Positions 14,928-25,663 of a stretch of DNA of 64,000 nt are shown in pieces. Within the stretch, counting starts at the first letter, position 1; each line of letters begins with the position of its first letter. Below the pieces are notes generated by a model, which made no database searches, had not been told where the DNA came from, and saw only the letters and a list, made by a program, of their open reading frames with translations. The translations under genes were made by a program, and so were the position numbers. Source of the stretch: Microvirga pudoricolor (GTDB lineage Bacteria > Pseudomonadota > Alphaproteobacteria > Rhizobiales > Beijerinckiaceae); NCBI RefSeq assembly GCF_016892705.1, contig NZ_JAFEMB010000002.1, forward strand, positions 62,001-126,000. Reading direction: 5' to 3'.

Positions 14928-16208
14928 GTGATACAGGCCGCTCCGTTCTGCCGGGACTGCCTCACCCTGTCGGGCAAGGCCTCGACGGGCGGTCGCTGCC
15001 CGGCCTGCGGATCCCCTCGCCTGCTGGAACATCCGGAACGGGACCTCCTGACGATTGCCCACGTGGATTGCGACGCCTTTTTCGCGGCCGTGGAAAAGCG
15101 CGACGATCCCAGCCTTGCCGACAAGCCCGTGATCATCGGGGGCGGCAAGCGTGGCGTGGTGTCCACGGCCTGCTACATTGCCCGGACCTACGGGGTACGC
15201 TCGGCGATGCCCATGTTCAAGGCTCTCAAGGCATGTCCGCATGCGGTGGTGATCAAGCCCAACGGCGACAAATACCGGGTCGCGGGCCGGGCGGTGCGCC
15301 AGTTGATGTTCGAACTGACGCCTCTCGTGGAGCCGGTCTCCATCGATGAGGCCTTCATGGACCTCTCGGGGACCGAGAGGCTCCATCACGCCAGCCCGGC
15401 GATCACCCTGGCGCGCTTCGCCAGACGGGTGGAGGACGAGCTCGGCATCACCATCTCGGTCGGGCTGTCCTACAACAAGTTCCTGGCCAAGATCGCGTCC
15501 GACTTCGAGAAACCGCGCGGCTTCTCCATCATCGGACGCGGCGAGGCGGCGGATTTCCTGGCGGACAAGCCGGTCTCCATCATCCCCGGCATCGGGGCCG
15601 CCGCTCAGGGGAGGCTGGCCAAGGCCGGCATCACGAAGATCGCGCACCTGCGCGAGGTCCAGCAGAAGACCCTGTTCGACGCGCTCGGGCGGGATGCGCA
15701 GCGGCTCGCGCGGATCGCCTGGGGCGAGGATCACCGCCCCGTGAAGGTGGAGCGGGAAACCAAGAGCATTTCGTCCGAGACCACCTTCGATACGGACCTG
15801 CGCTCCTTCGAGGAGCTGGAGCCCGTCCTGTGGCGCCTGTCGGAGAAGGTGTCGGCCCGCATGAAGGCATCCGGCTTCGCAGGCCGCAGCGTCACCTTGA
15901 AGCTCAAGGACACGGAGTTCAGGCTCCTCACACGCACCCGCTCCGGACTGCCCGCCACCCAACTCGCCTCGCGCCTGTTCGAACCGGCCCGCGCCCTGCT
16001 GAAGCAGGCCTGCGACGGGACAGCCTATAGGCTCATCGGGATCGGGGCCGCCGATCTCTGCGACCCGGCGGAGGCCGACAAGGGCGACCTGGCCGACCAG
16101 AGCGTGGTCCGCGACGCCCACCGGGAGGCGGCCATCGATCGGATCCGTGAGAAGTTCGGCGTCGGAGCCCTTCAGAAGGGCATCATGCTGCGCTCCCGTC
16201 AGCGCTGA
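14928..16208 (+). CDS. dinB: DNA polymerase IV (rhizobial type with N-terminal zinc ribbon)
   Basis: A 426-aa Y-family translesion polymerase. Catalytic acidic residues are in HVDCDAFF (Asp47) and SIDEAFMDL; the palm, thumb (NKFLAKIASDFEKPRG, helix-hairpin-helix PGIGAAAQGRLAKAGI) and little-finger domains are complete. A 40-residue N-terminal extension carries CRDC and CPAC (Cys8, 11, 24, 27), a presumed zinc ribbon typical of rhizobial DinB. The start is GTG at 14928, right after the DUF3572 stop; the frame from 14892 overlaps that gene. The stop overlaps the convergent eipB gene by 10 nt. No LexA-type box was found close by. Confidence 0.92.
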   Translation: MIQAAPFCRDCLTLSGKASTGGRCPACGSPRLLEHPERDLLTIAHVDCDAFFAAVEKRDDPSLADKPVIIGGGKRGVVSTACYIARTYGVRSAMPMFKALKACPHAVVIKPNGDKYRVAGRAVRQLMFELTPLVEPVSIDEAFMDLSGTERLHHASPAITLARFARRVEDELGITISVGLSYNKFLAKIASDFEKPRGFSIIGRGEAADFLADKPVSIIPGIGAAAQGRLAKAGITKIAHLREVQQKTLFDALGRDAQRLARIAWGEDHRPVKVERETKSISSETTFDTDLRSFEELEPVLWRLSEKVSARMKASGFAGRSVTLKLKDTEFRLLTRTRSGLPATQLASRLFEPARALLKQACDGTAYRLIGIGAADLCDPAEADKGDLADQSVVRDAHREAAIDRIREKFGVGALQKGIMLRSRQR

Positions 16209-17035
16209 CAGGCGCTGGCGGAGGAGAGGTCCAGGCTCTTGAGGTCGCCCTTGAGGGCGAAATCCCCGTAATCCAGCTTGAGGGCTCGGCTGATCCCGTT
16301 CTCGTAGAGGTCGAAGGAGATCGTGTAGGCCGGGGTCTGGTCGCCGTTGGCCACGTTGAAGTAGCTGATCGTGACGGGCCAGCGGGCGACCCCCGCGAGG
16401 GCGTCCTTCCTGACGGCCTCTTCCAGATTCGCGCCCGCGCCTCCCTCGATCTTGCGGCCGATCAGCGCCAGCGTGTCGTACACCTTCGTGCCGCCGTCCG
16501 ACCCGTCGTAGATCTTCACCGACACGGTGTTCTGGCCGGCCCTCGCGGCCTCGATGAGCCGCTTCATGTGCTCCGTGGGAAAGACGGGATGGCCGCCCGC
16601 CGAGAACCCCTTCTCCTTGCCGCCCTTGAGGCTGACCGACAGGTTCCCGTCGGGCCGGACCTTGGCTTCCCCGTCCACATTGTCGGTCGGGGTGCCCTCG
16701 GAGGCGGACTCGGTCTTGAACCGCATGGAGTTGCCATCGCCCGACTCGAAGGTGGCGGTGCGAACGTCCAGGGTTCGCGATCCCGTCTCGGAGCCGTTGA
16801 GGATCGTGACCTGGCGGTACTTCAACGTATAGCCGTCGCAGGCGTCGCCGCCGAAATCCATTGCGATGCGGCCGGTCGCGCTCTCGACCCCGCGCGAGCC
16901 CGTGGAGCGCACCAGCGACAGGTCATAGACCGCCCTGTGGGGCACGAGCTGGACCGGCGTGGACGGTTGAGTCTGCGCTGACGCTGCGGAAACGGAGGAG
17001 AGCAAAAGGCTCGACAGCAGGATCAGGCTTCGCAT
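16199..17035 (-). CDS. eipB: EipB-like periplasmic envelope protein (DUF1849)
   Basis: A 278-aa secreted protein: signal peptide of about 20 residues (RSLILLSSLLLSSVSAASA) and a beta-rich body with the DUF1849 motifs (RAVYDLSL, GGDACDGYTLKYRQ, FPTEHMKRLIEAA, YDGSDGG). EipB is a periplasmic beta-spiral protein needed for envelope integrity in Brucella, with a conserved disulfide; here Cys66 and Cys276 are the only cysteines in the mature protein and are placed as expected. The ATG at 17035 follows GAGGA; a frame to 17089 would place residues before the signal peptide. Its 3' end overlaps dinB. Confidence 0.85.
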   Translation of the reverse strand: MRSLILLSSLLLSSVSAASAQTQPSTPVQLVPHRAVYDLSLVRSTGSRGVESATGRIAMDFGGDACDGYTLKYRQVTILNGSETGSRTLDVRTATFESGDGNSMRFKTESASEGTPTDNVDGEAKVRPDGNLSVSLKGGKEKGFSAGGHPVFPTEHMKRLIEAARAGQNTVSVKIYDGSDGGTKVYDTLALIGRKIEGGAGANLEEAVRKDALAGVARWPVTISYFNVANGDQTPAYTISFDLYENGISRALKLDYGDFALKGDLKSLDLSSASACQR

Positions 17036-17156
17036 GGATTGTCCTCGTACATGAACAGGGAAGATAGAGTCCGGCCCCCTCCTCCGCAACGTCCGGCTTG
17101 CCTATCGAAGGCGGTTCCGCCACAACCGGGCCGTCATCGAACCCGAGAGGCTCGCC

Positions 17157-17627
17157 ATGAGCAGCATCGACACCAAACTGAACGACCTCGGCATCACCCT
17201 GCCGACCCCCGCCGCCCCGGTGGCGAATTATGTCGGTTTCGTCCGCACCGGCAATCTGGTGATCATTTCCGGTCAGCTCTGCCTGGGCACCGACGGCAAG
17301 ATGGCGGATGCCCACAAGGGCAAGCTCGGCGCCGAGATCACCCCGGACGTCGGCCAGCAGGCGGCGCGCCTGTGCGCCATCAACCTCCTGGCCCAGCTCA
17401 AGGCCGCCGTGGGCGACCTCGACAAGGTCGTGCGCTGCGTCCGCCTCGGCGGCTTCATCAACGCGGTACCCACCTTCGCCGGCCTTGCCCCCGTGATGAA
17501 CGGCGCGTCCGACCTCATGGTCGAGGTGCTGGGCGACAAGGGCCGCCATGCCCGCTCCACCATCGGCGTCGCGGAACTGCCGCTCGACGCCTGCGTGGAA
17601 GTCGAAGGGATGTTCGAAGTCCAATGA
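17157..17627 (+). CDS. RidA-family (YjgF) protein
   Basis: A 156-aa protein of the RidA/YjgF/UK114 superfamily, longer-type subgroup, with the motifs VIISGQLCLG, QAARLCAINLLAQLKAAVGDLDKV and RSTIGVAELPLDACVEVE. The conserved arginine of enamine/imine deaminases is present in the RSTIGVAELP segment, so reactive 2-aminoacrylate-type intermediates are possible substrates. GAGAGG precedes the ATG. It overlaps the glycerophosphodiesterase gene by 4 nt (ATGA), which implies coupled translation. A second, unrelated RidA-type protein lies at 45125. Confidence 0.88.
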   Translation: MSSIDTKLNDLGITLPTPAAPVANYVGFVRTGNLVIISGQLCLGTDGKMADAHKGKLGAEITPDVGQQAARLCAINLLAQLKAAVGDLDKVVRCVRLGGFINAVPTFAGLAPVMNGASDLMVEVLGDKGRHARSTIGVAELPLDACVEVEGMFEVQ

Positions 17628-18373
17628 GCACGCCTTCCTGGCTCGTCGCGAAGCCCATCGCCCATCGCGGCCTCCACAACAAAGCCAACGGCATCGTCGA
17701 GAACACGATCTCGGCCGCGGAAGCGGCCATCGGTCACGGCTTTCCCATCGAATGCGACGTCCAGCTCACGGCGGACGGCGAGGCCATCGTGTTCCACGAT
17801 TTCGACCTGAACCGGCTGACGGCCGAGCAAGGCAAGGTCGTGGACCGCACGCTCGCCAGCCTGACGACCATCGCCATCGCGGGCTCGGCCTCCGACAGGA
17901 TCCCGTCCCTGAAAGGTTTCCTGGACACGATCGACGGCCGGGTGCCGCTCGTCATCGAGATCAAGAGCCTCTTCAACGGCGACATGCGACTGACGGAGCG
18001 GGTCTGCGCGGTCCTAGCGGAGTATCGGGGCCCGTTCGTCCTCAAGTCCTTCGACCCGGATATCGTGGCGCATGTGCGCAAGATCGCCCCTGACGTGACG
18101 CGCGGCATCATCGCCCAGCTCGAGTACAATTCCTCCTCGGACGGCTTCCTGTCGCCTGAGAAGAAGCACGCCTTCGCGAATCTTCTGCACTTCCCGGAAT
18201 CGCAGCCGCAATTCCTGTCCTGGCACGTGAAGGACCTGCCCTCGGCCGTTCCCAACCTTTTCCGCCATCTTGGCCACCTGCCGGTGATGACCTGGACGGT
18301 CAGGAACCCGGAGGACCGGGCTCGGGCTGAGGCCTATGCCGACCAGATGGTCTTCGAGGGCTTCCTGCCATAG
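17624..18373 (+). CDS. Glycerophosphodiester phosphodiesterase
   Basis: A 249-aa GDPD-family enzyme that hydrolyses glycerophosphodiesters to glycerol 3-phosphate and an alcohol. Typical motifs: PIAHRGLHNKANGIVENT (catalytic His and metal-binding Glu), PIECDVQLTADGEAIVFHDF (Glu, Asp and second catalytic His) and VIEIKS. There is no signal peptide, so it is cytoplasmic. It begins within the RidA stop codon; a much longer frame in the same phase (from 17039) is rejected because its first 195 codons are the RidA gene in another frame. Confidence 0.9.
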   Translation: MSTPSWLVAKPIAHRGLHNKANGIVENTISAAEAAIGHGFPIECDVQLTADGEAIVFHDFDLNRLTAEQGKVVDRTLASLTTIAIAGSASDRIPSLKGFLDTIDGRVPLVIEIKSLFNGDMRLTERVCAVLAEYRGPFVLKSFDPDIVAHVRKIAPDVTRGIIAQLEYNSSSDGFLSPEKKHAFANLLHFPESQPQFLSWHVKDLPSAVPNLFRHLGHLPVMTWTVRNPEDRARAEAYADQMVFEGFLP

Positions 18374-18390
18374 CGGCGGGCGCCTCGGAT

Positions 18391-18580
18391 CCTCATCCTG
18401 AGGGCGGCCATCTCGAAAACTCTGGACCTCATCCTGAGGGAATGGCGCAGCCATTCGTCTCGAAGGATGATCCAGTGTTCCCTGGAGGCGCTCCGCTGGG
18501 GCCCTCCTTCGAGACGGGCTGACGGCCTCCTCAGGATGAGGTCTTCGAGACGGGCCTAGCGGCTCTCCTCAGCATGATGT
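18391..18580. repeat. Intergenic nested inverted-repeat element
   Basis: Outer arms ACCTCATCCTGAGG (18426-18439) and CCTCAGGATGAGGT (18530-18543) and inner arms CGTCTCGAAGGA (18456-18467) and TCCTTCGAGACG (18506-18517) are exact inverted repeats, with a small AATGGC/GCCATT hairpin inside. Extra partial copies of the same words (CCTCATCCTGAGG at 18391, CTTCGAGACGGG at 18543, CTCCTCAGCATGA at 18565) flank the core. This is the pattern of the dispersed, non-coding palindromic repeats common in Methylobacteriaceae and Bradyrhizobium genomes. It fills the gap between the GDPD and FemAB-like genes. Confidence 0.7.
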
Positions 18581-18688
18581 CCAAAACGGGAGAGCAGTCT
18601 TCGTCGCTGCGGTGAAGTGGCCGGCATTCTTGCCACCTCGCCCCCTGAGACCTACCTTCAGGTTTCGAGCGGTGAGTTTCCCGGCCCA

Positions 18689-19858
18689 GTGTCCTTCCAA
18701 GTCAAGATCGCCCAAGGTTTGAAGCCTGTTTCGGCCGACGCGTGGGATGCCTGCGCCCGTTCGACCGATCCGGGAACGGACCCCTCCAACCCCTTCGTCT
18801 CGCATGCCTTTCTGTCGAGCCTGGAGGATTCCGGTTGCGTCACGGGAGCGAAGGGCTGGATGCCTCTCCACGTCCTTGTCGAGGACTCGGCCGGAACGCT
18901 GCTCGGTGCCGCTCCATGCTACCTGAAGTCCCATTCCATGGGCGAGTACGTGTTCGACCATTCCTGGGCCGATGCCTACGAGCGCGCAGGCGGGCGCTAC
19001 TACCCGAAGCTTCAAGCCTCCGTCCCGTTCACGCCGGTCTCCGGGCCCCGCCTCCTCGTGCCCGACAGTGACAAGGCCGATGGGGTCCGGGCTCATCTCA
19101 TCGGAGGCCTGGACGCCTTGCGCGAGCAGACGAAGGCGTCGTCGATCCACGCCACCTTTCTCCAAGACAAGGACGTCCAGTCTTTCGAGGCGGCAGGCTT
19201 CCTCTTGCGCGACGACCAGCAGTTTCACTGGTTCAACGAGGATTACGGGAGCTTCGAGGATTTCCTGGCGGCCCTCTCATCTCGCAAGCGCAAGGCCATC
19301 CGCCGCGAGCGGCGGGACGCCCTCGCGAACGGCATCACGGTGGAATGGCTCCGGGGCCGCGACATCACGGAAGCGCATTGGGACGCATTCTTTTCGTTCT
19401 ACATGGATACGGGCTCGCGCAAGTGGGGCCGCCCCTACCTGAACCGGGGATTCTTCTCGCTGATCGGCGAGCGCATGGCGGACCGGATCCTTCTGGTGAT
19501 GGCCAAGCGAGCCGGGAGCTACATCGCGGGCGCGATCAATTTCGTCGGCGATACGCGGCTCTATGGGCGCAATTGGGGCTGCGTCGAGGACCACCCCTTC
19601 CTGCACTTCGAGGTCTGCTACTATCAGGCGATAGACTATGCCGTCGCCCATGGCCTCGACCGGGTCGAGGCGGGGGCCCAGGGCGAGCACAAGCTGGCTC
19701 GGGGCTATCGGCCAGTCATCACGCACTCGGCGCATGAGATCGCCGATCCGGGTTTGCGGGAGGCGATTGCGGCTTATCTCGACCAGGAACGAGCCTATAT
19801 GGCCAAAGCTGTGGATGAGCTGGCCGAGGCCGTGCCTTTTCGGCACACCGACGAGTGA
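18689..19858 (+). CDS. FemAB-like GNAT-fold protein (DUF482)
   Basis: A 389-aa protein of the DUF482/peptidogalycan family, related to FemAB and GNAT acyltransferases. Typical segments are NPFVSHAFLSSLEDSG, HSWADAYERAGGRYYPKLQASVPFTPVSGPRLL, SSRKRKAIRRERR and GRNWGCVEDHPFLHFEVCYYQ. The role in the cell is unproven; an aminoacyl- or acyl-transfer step is inferred from the fold. The start is uncertain: GTG at 18617 opens the frame, but GTG at 18689 gives the usual family length and removes 24 residues that overlap repeat-flanking DNA. Neither has a clear ribosome binding site. Confidence 0.82.
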   Translation: MSFQVKIAQGLKPVSADAWDACARSTDPGTDPSNPFVSHAFLSSLEDSGCVTGAKGWMPLHVLVEDSAGTLLGAAPCYLKSHSMGEYVFDHSWADAYERAGGRYYPKLQASVPFTPVSGPRLLVPDSDKADGVRAHLIGGLDALREQTKASSIHATFLQDKDVQSFEAAGFLLRDDQQFHWFNEDYGSFEDFLAALSSRKRKAIRRERRDALANGITVEWLRGRDITEAHWDAFFSFYMDTGSRKWGRPYLNRGFFSLIGERMADRILLVMAKRAGSYIAGAINFVGDTRLYGRNWGCVEDHPFLHFEVCYYQAIDYAVAHGLDRVEAGAQGEHKLARGYRPVITHSAHEIADPGLREAIAAYLDQERAYMAKAVDELAEAVPFRHTDE

Positions 19859-19924
19859 AATCAAGCCGACAGCACCCGACAATGCGGCAGCCTGGAAGGC
19901 TTACAGGCGGGCTCCTGCGGTACC

Positions 19925-20172
19925 CTAGAAAGCCGACGTGATGGTGCTGAGGCCGTTGATGATGGCCGAGGGCGACGTCCCGAGGGCATCGAGCCCGCCG
20001 ACCACGAGCCAATAGGTGCCGACGATGATGATCGGCACGAGGATCCAGCCCATCAGCTCTTCGAGCCAGACGCGGCGGCGGCGGCGCAGCTCGCGCTGCT
20101 CCCGCCAGGAACGACGGGCGGGAGCCGCCACTTCCGTGGCGGCTTCCAGGGGTCCTTGATGAATGTCGGACG

Positions 20173-20176
<4 letters not shown>
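19925..20176 (-). CDS. Small membrane protein coupled to clpA (83 aa)
   Basis: An 83-aa protein with a basic stretch (RRSWREQRELRRRRRVW) followed by one strong membrane helix (LMGWILVPIIIVGTYWLVVGGL), so it should be an N-in inner-membrane protein. I do not know its function. Its ATG overlaps the clpA stop (ATGA), which makes translation dependent on clpA and suggests expression with the ClpAP machinery. It might tether or modulate Clp at the membrane, but that is speculation from position alone. Confidence 0.7.
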
Positions 20177-22638
<2,462 letters not shown>

Positions 22639-22668
22639 GGGCCTATCCTTTAAGAGACGGTGTCTCGG

Positions 22669-23055
22669 CTAGTTCTTTTCCATGACGCATTGGAGAGGAT
22701 GCTGGTGCTTGCGGGCAAAGTCCATCACCTGCGTCACCTTGGTCTCCGCCACCTCATAGGTGAAGACGCCGCACTCCCCGACGCCGTTCTGGTGCACGTG
22801 CAGCATGATGCGGGTGGCATCCTCCCGGTTCTTGTTGAAGAACCGCTCCAGCACGTGAATCACGAACTCCATGGGAGTGTAGTCGTCGTTCAGAAGGAGA
22901 ACGCGGTACAGATTGGGTCGTTTCGTCTGCGGCTTGGCTTTCGTGATGATGGCGGTTCCGGAACCGCTGCCGTCACGATCGTCGCCAGCCGGCCCCTTGG
23001 GTCCGGCCGCCCGCAGCGGATGCCGGCCCTTGTCGTCGAAGGTCTCTGATGTCAT
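22669..23055 (-). CDS. clpS: ClpS adaptor (N-end rule)
   Basis: A 128-aa ClpS. The core [28 protein letters not shown] contains the Asn-Asp residues that read the N-degron amino group, and MLHVHQNG / CVMEKN are the usual later motifs. It presents substrates with destabilising N termini to ClpA. A Gly/Asp/Ser-rich N-terminal extension of about 45 residues precedes the core. Two ATGs compete (23064 and 23055): GGAAGA is too close to the first and somewhat far from the second, so the exact start is open. Confidence 0.92.
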   Translation of the reverse strand: MTSETFDDKGRHPLRAAGPKGPAGDDRDGSGSGTAIITKAKPQTKRPNLYRVLLLNDDYTPMEFVIHVLERFFNKNREDATRIMLHVHQNGVGECGVFTYEVAETKVTQVMDFARKHQHPLQCVMEKN

Positions 23056-23250
23056 CAGCCACATGTTCTTCCGACCGACTCCCCCGGGATAGCTCGATTT
23101 CGAGGCTCCGCCTGTGGGGCGGGCTCGACAGTCGTCCGAGTGTATAGTCGCTCTTTCCTGTTCTCCAGATCAACAAGATGGGAAGTCGCAGGCCAAAGCG
23201 GTAGATCCCGATCTCGTGAGCGGCCGCCGCGAAACGTCGCGCCGGTCCGA

Positions 23251-23284
23251 AAACGAAAAACGCCCGGCCTTTCGGTCCGGGCGC
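23251..23284 (-). terminator. Terminator of the phasin gene
   Basis: CGCCCGG / CCGGGCG with loop CCTTTCGGT (23262-23284) is followed on the minus strand by TTTTTCGTTTT. It sits about 25 nt beyond the phasin stop. Confidence 0.8.
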
Positions 23285-23309
23285 TTCAAGGTCGTTCGGT
23301 CGCGGGCGA

Positions 23310-23645
23310 TCAGGCCGCGAAGGGCTTCTTCACGAAGCCTTCGAAAGGCTTGAAGGTCTCCTTGGCGAGGGCGGTGTAAAGCTCGCCCATTTTGGCCGAC
23401 TGGGCCACGAGGTCCTCGTAGGTCGTGCGCATGTAGGCCGACTGGATCTCGATGGCGGTCTCGAGGGTGCGGGCGCCCGTCAGCTTCTCGAGGGTGCCGG
23501 TGCCCGTCTCGAAAGCCTTCTTGGCGTAATCGGCGGTCTCGGCCGCGATGGTCTGGCTGGCCTTGGTGAAGGCGCCCATGGCCGTCATGGTGGCGTCAAG
23601 GCCGTCCTGGCCCATCTTCTGCATCTGGTCGTAGGGTTGGAACAT
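23310..23645 (-). CDS. Phasin family protein
   Basis: A 111-aa helical protein with the Phasin_2 pattern (MFQPYDQMQKMGQDGLDATMTAMGAFTKASQTIAAE...). Phasins coat polyhydroxybutyrate granules and limit their size; some also act as stress chaperones. The ATG at 23645 gives the usual N terminus, whereas the longer frame to 23750 runs through the promoter palindromes. It is monocistronic, with its own terminator, and is preceded by two palindromes of the kind bound by PHB-responsive repressors, so it is probably induced when granules form. Confidence 0.88.
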   Translation of the reverse strand: MFQPYDQMQKMGQDGLDATMTAMGAFTKASQTIAAETADYAKKAFETGTGTLEKLTGARTLETAIEIQSAYMRTTYEDLVAQSAKMGELYTALAKETFKPFEGFVKKPFAA

Positions 23646-23714
23646 CTGAATCTCAGCGCCGCAACGCTGCCTCTGTTGAGAAATCATTCGCTGGTGGCGA
23701 CGATCAGCCTTATA

Positions 23715-23758
23715 GTGCAGCGCACAATATGTGTCAATATTTTTGTGCACTGCACAAA
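23715..23758. promoter_or_regulatory. Two palindromes upstream of the phasin gene (PhaR-type operator candidate)
   Basis: GTGCAGCGCAC (23715-23725) and TTTGTGCACTGCACAAA (23742-23758, perfect 8-bp arms around one base) share the half-site TGCA/GTGC. Their centres are 30 bp apart, about three helical turns, so two dimers could bind one face. PhaR repressors of PHB-producing alphaproteobacteria recognise TGC-rich palindromes in phasin promoters. The AT-rich stretch between the palindromes (CAATATTTTT) is a plausible promoter core. The PhaR assignment is an inference. Confidence 0.6.
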
Positions 23759-23895
23759 TTTGCCTTTCGCGAGAGTCTCGTTAACTTGCGCGTAACCGCA
23801 ATCTCCTACCGTCCAGGACTGTGTTGTGCCGGCAACGATCTCCTCGACGAGACGGCCGGTGGGGGCCTGAGACCAAGGACAGGGACGGTAACAGG

Positions 23896-25485
23896 ATGAG
23901 TTTAGTACGCGTTTGGGCTGGGCATGGGAAAACCTTCGGGGCCGTGATGGCGATCACGGCTTCGTTCGCCATCGCTCTCTCCACTCCCGCGGAAGCGGCG
24001 CGCAAGAAGGCGGCACCGAAGGGCGGCGGCTACAGCCCGCCCTACGCGACCATCGTCGTGGACGCGAAGACCGGCAAGGTGCTCCAGGGCGAGAACGAGG
24101 ACGCTCCGCGCATCCCCGCCTCTCTCACGAAAGTGATGAGCCTATACCTCCTGTTCGAGCAGCTTGAGCGCGGCCGGATCCGCCTGGACACTCCCCTGAC
24201 GGTGTCGGCTTACGCGGCCTCCCAGCCGCCGACCAAGATCGGCCTGCGGCCGGGCTCGACGATCGATGTCGAGGACGCCATCAAGTCCATGGTCACGCTC
24301 TCGGCCAACGACGTGTCCGTGGTGGTCGCAGAGAACATCGCCGGGTCCGAGGACGCCTTCGCCGACATGATGACCAAGAAGGCTCGGTCGCTGGGCATGA
24401 GCTCATCCACCTTCTACAACCCGCACGGCCTGCCCCATTCGCCGCCCAACATCACCACGGCCCGGGATCTGTCGATCCTCGGCCGGGCGATCCAGGATCG
24501 CTTCCCGAAGTATTTTTCCTATTTCTCGACCCGTTCGTTCCAGTACGGCCAACGGACGATCCGCGGTCATAACCGGCTGCTCGGCAAGGTCGAGGGCGTG
24601 GACGGCATCAAGACGGGTTATACCCGCCTCTCGGGCTTCAACCTGCTCACCTCGGTGAACACGGACACCCGCAGCGTCGTCGCCGTCGTGCTTGGCGGAC
24701 GTTCCGGCGCCTCCCGCGACCAGCAGATGACAGCCTTGGTCCAAAACCATCTGTCCCGCGCCTATGCGGGCAATCGCACGGCTCCCCCGGTTCTCGAAGG
24801 CTCACGCCCGACCATGGTCGCCGATGCGTCGCCGCAGCCCACGGTCGGTCTCAACGTGGAGACCACGGCCACGACCGCACCGGCGGCGCCCGTCAAGGTC
24901 GCGTCCGCCACTCCGGCAGCCGCTCCCATCGCGGCTCCGGCTCCGACGGCCGAGGCCCGCAAGCCGCTCGATCTCAACGCGCTTCGTCCGGTTGTCGCTT
25001 CGGCCGCGGGTGCGAGCTCGACCACGACGCCCTCCTCCACCGTGCGCTGGCAGAAAGGCCAGGAGCCCCTGCCCCTGAATGCGCAGGCCTATGCGGCACT
25101 GCAGCCCCCCGCCGCGCCCGCCGGACGGCCGTCCGCGCCGGCCGAGCCCGCGGCGGCCGCCAAGACCCAGGAGCGCGTGCCGGCCGCGACCGCCAAGGCC
25201 GCTCCGGCTCCCGAGCCGAAAGCCTCCCGCCCGAACGTGACGGAGTGGGTGATCCAGCTTGGCGCCACGGACGACGAGGATAAGGCGAAGGATATGCTCG
25301 CCTCCGCCCGTTCCCGCTCCGGAAAGCTCCTGGCGAAGGCTGCTCCCTTCACCGAGAAGGTGAACAAGGACGGCTCGACCCTCTACCGCGCCCGGTTCTC
25401 CGGCTTCAATGAATCGGGTGAGGCCGAGAAGGCCTGCAAGGCGCTCAAGCGTAGCGGCATCGCCTGTTTCGCGACCCGCAGCTAG
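23896..25485 (+). CDS. D-alanyl-D-alanine carboxypeptidase with SPOR domain
   Basis: A 529-aa penicillin-binding protein of the DacF/PBP5-type S11 family, trimming the terminal D-Ala of peptidoglycan stem peptides in the periplasm. The signal peptide ends near AEA (about residue 34). The three active-site motifs are SLTK (Ser76, Lys79), SAN (136-138) and KTG (239-241). A Pro/Ala-rich linker of about 150 residues leads to a C-terminal SPOR domain (EWVIQLGATDDEDKAKDML), which binds denuded glycan at division sites. The start at 23896 is set by the signal peptide; the frame from 23821 adds 25 charged residues. Confidence 0.92.
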   Translation: MSLVRVWAGHGKTFGAVMAITASFAIALSTPAEAARKKAAPKGGGYSPPYATIVVDAKTGKVLQGENEDAPRIPASLTKVMSLYLLFEQLERGRIRLDTPLTVSAYAASQPPTKIGLRPGSTIDVEDAIKSMVTLSANDVSVVVAENIAGSEDAFADMMTKKARSLGMSSSTFYNPHGLPHSPPNITTARDLSILGRAIQDRFPKYFSYFSTRSFQYGQRTIRGHNRLLGKVEGVDGIKTGYTRLSGFNLLTSVNTDTRSVVAVVLGGRSGASRDQQMTALVQNHLSRAYAGNRTAPPVLEGSRPTMVADASPQPTVGLNVETTATTAPAAPVKVASATPAAAPIAAPAPTAEARKPLDLNALRPVVASAAGASSTTTPSSTVRWQKGQEPLPLNAQAYAALQPPAAPAGRPSAPAEPAAAAKTQERVPAATAKAAPAPEPKASRPNVTEWVIQLGATDDEDKAKDMLASARSRSGKLLAKAAPFTEKVNKDGSTLYRARFSGFNESGEAEKACKALKRSGIACFATRS

Positions 25486-25663
25486 CTGTCACGGAAGGCC
25501 GCCCTCCACGGTTCGAACGGCGCGGCCTCCGCAGACATAGATCCGAAACGATCCCGGAGAGCCCGTCCGCTTCCGGATCCAAGGGGTCAATTTCAATGAG
25601 AATCCAGGAGCGACGTGCGTTTCGCGCCGCTCCCCCAAATTCAACCGGATCGCGCGTGGAGTA

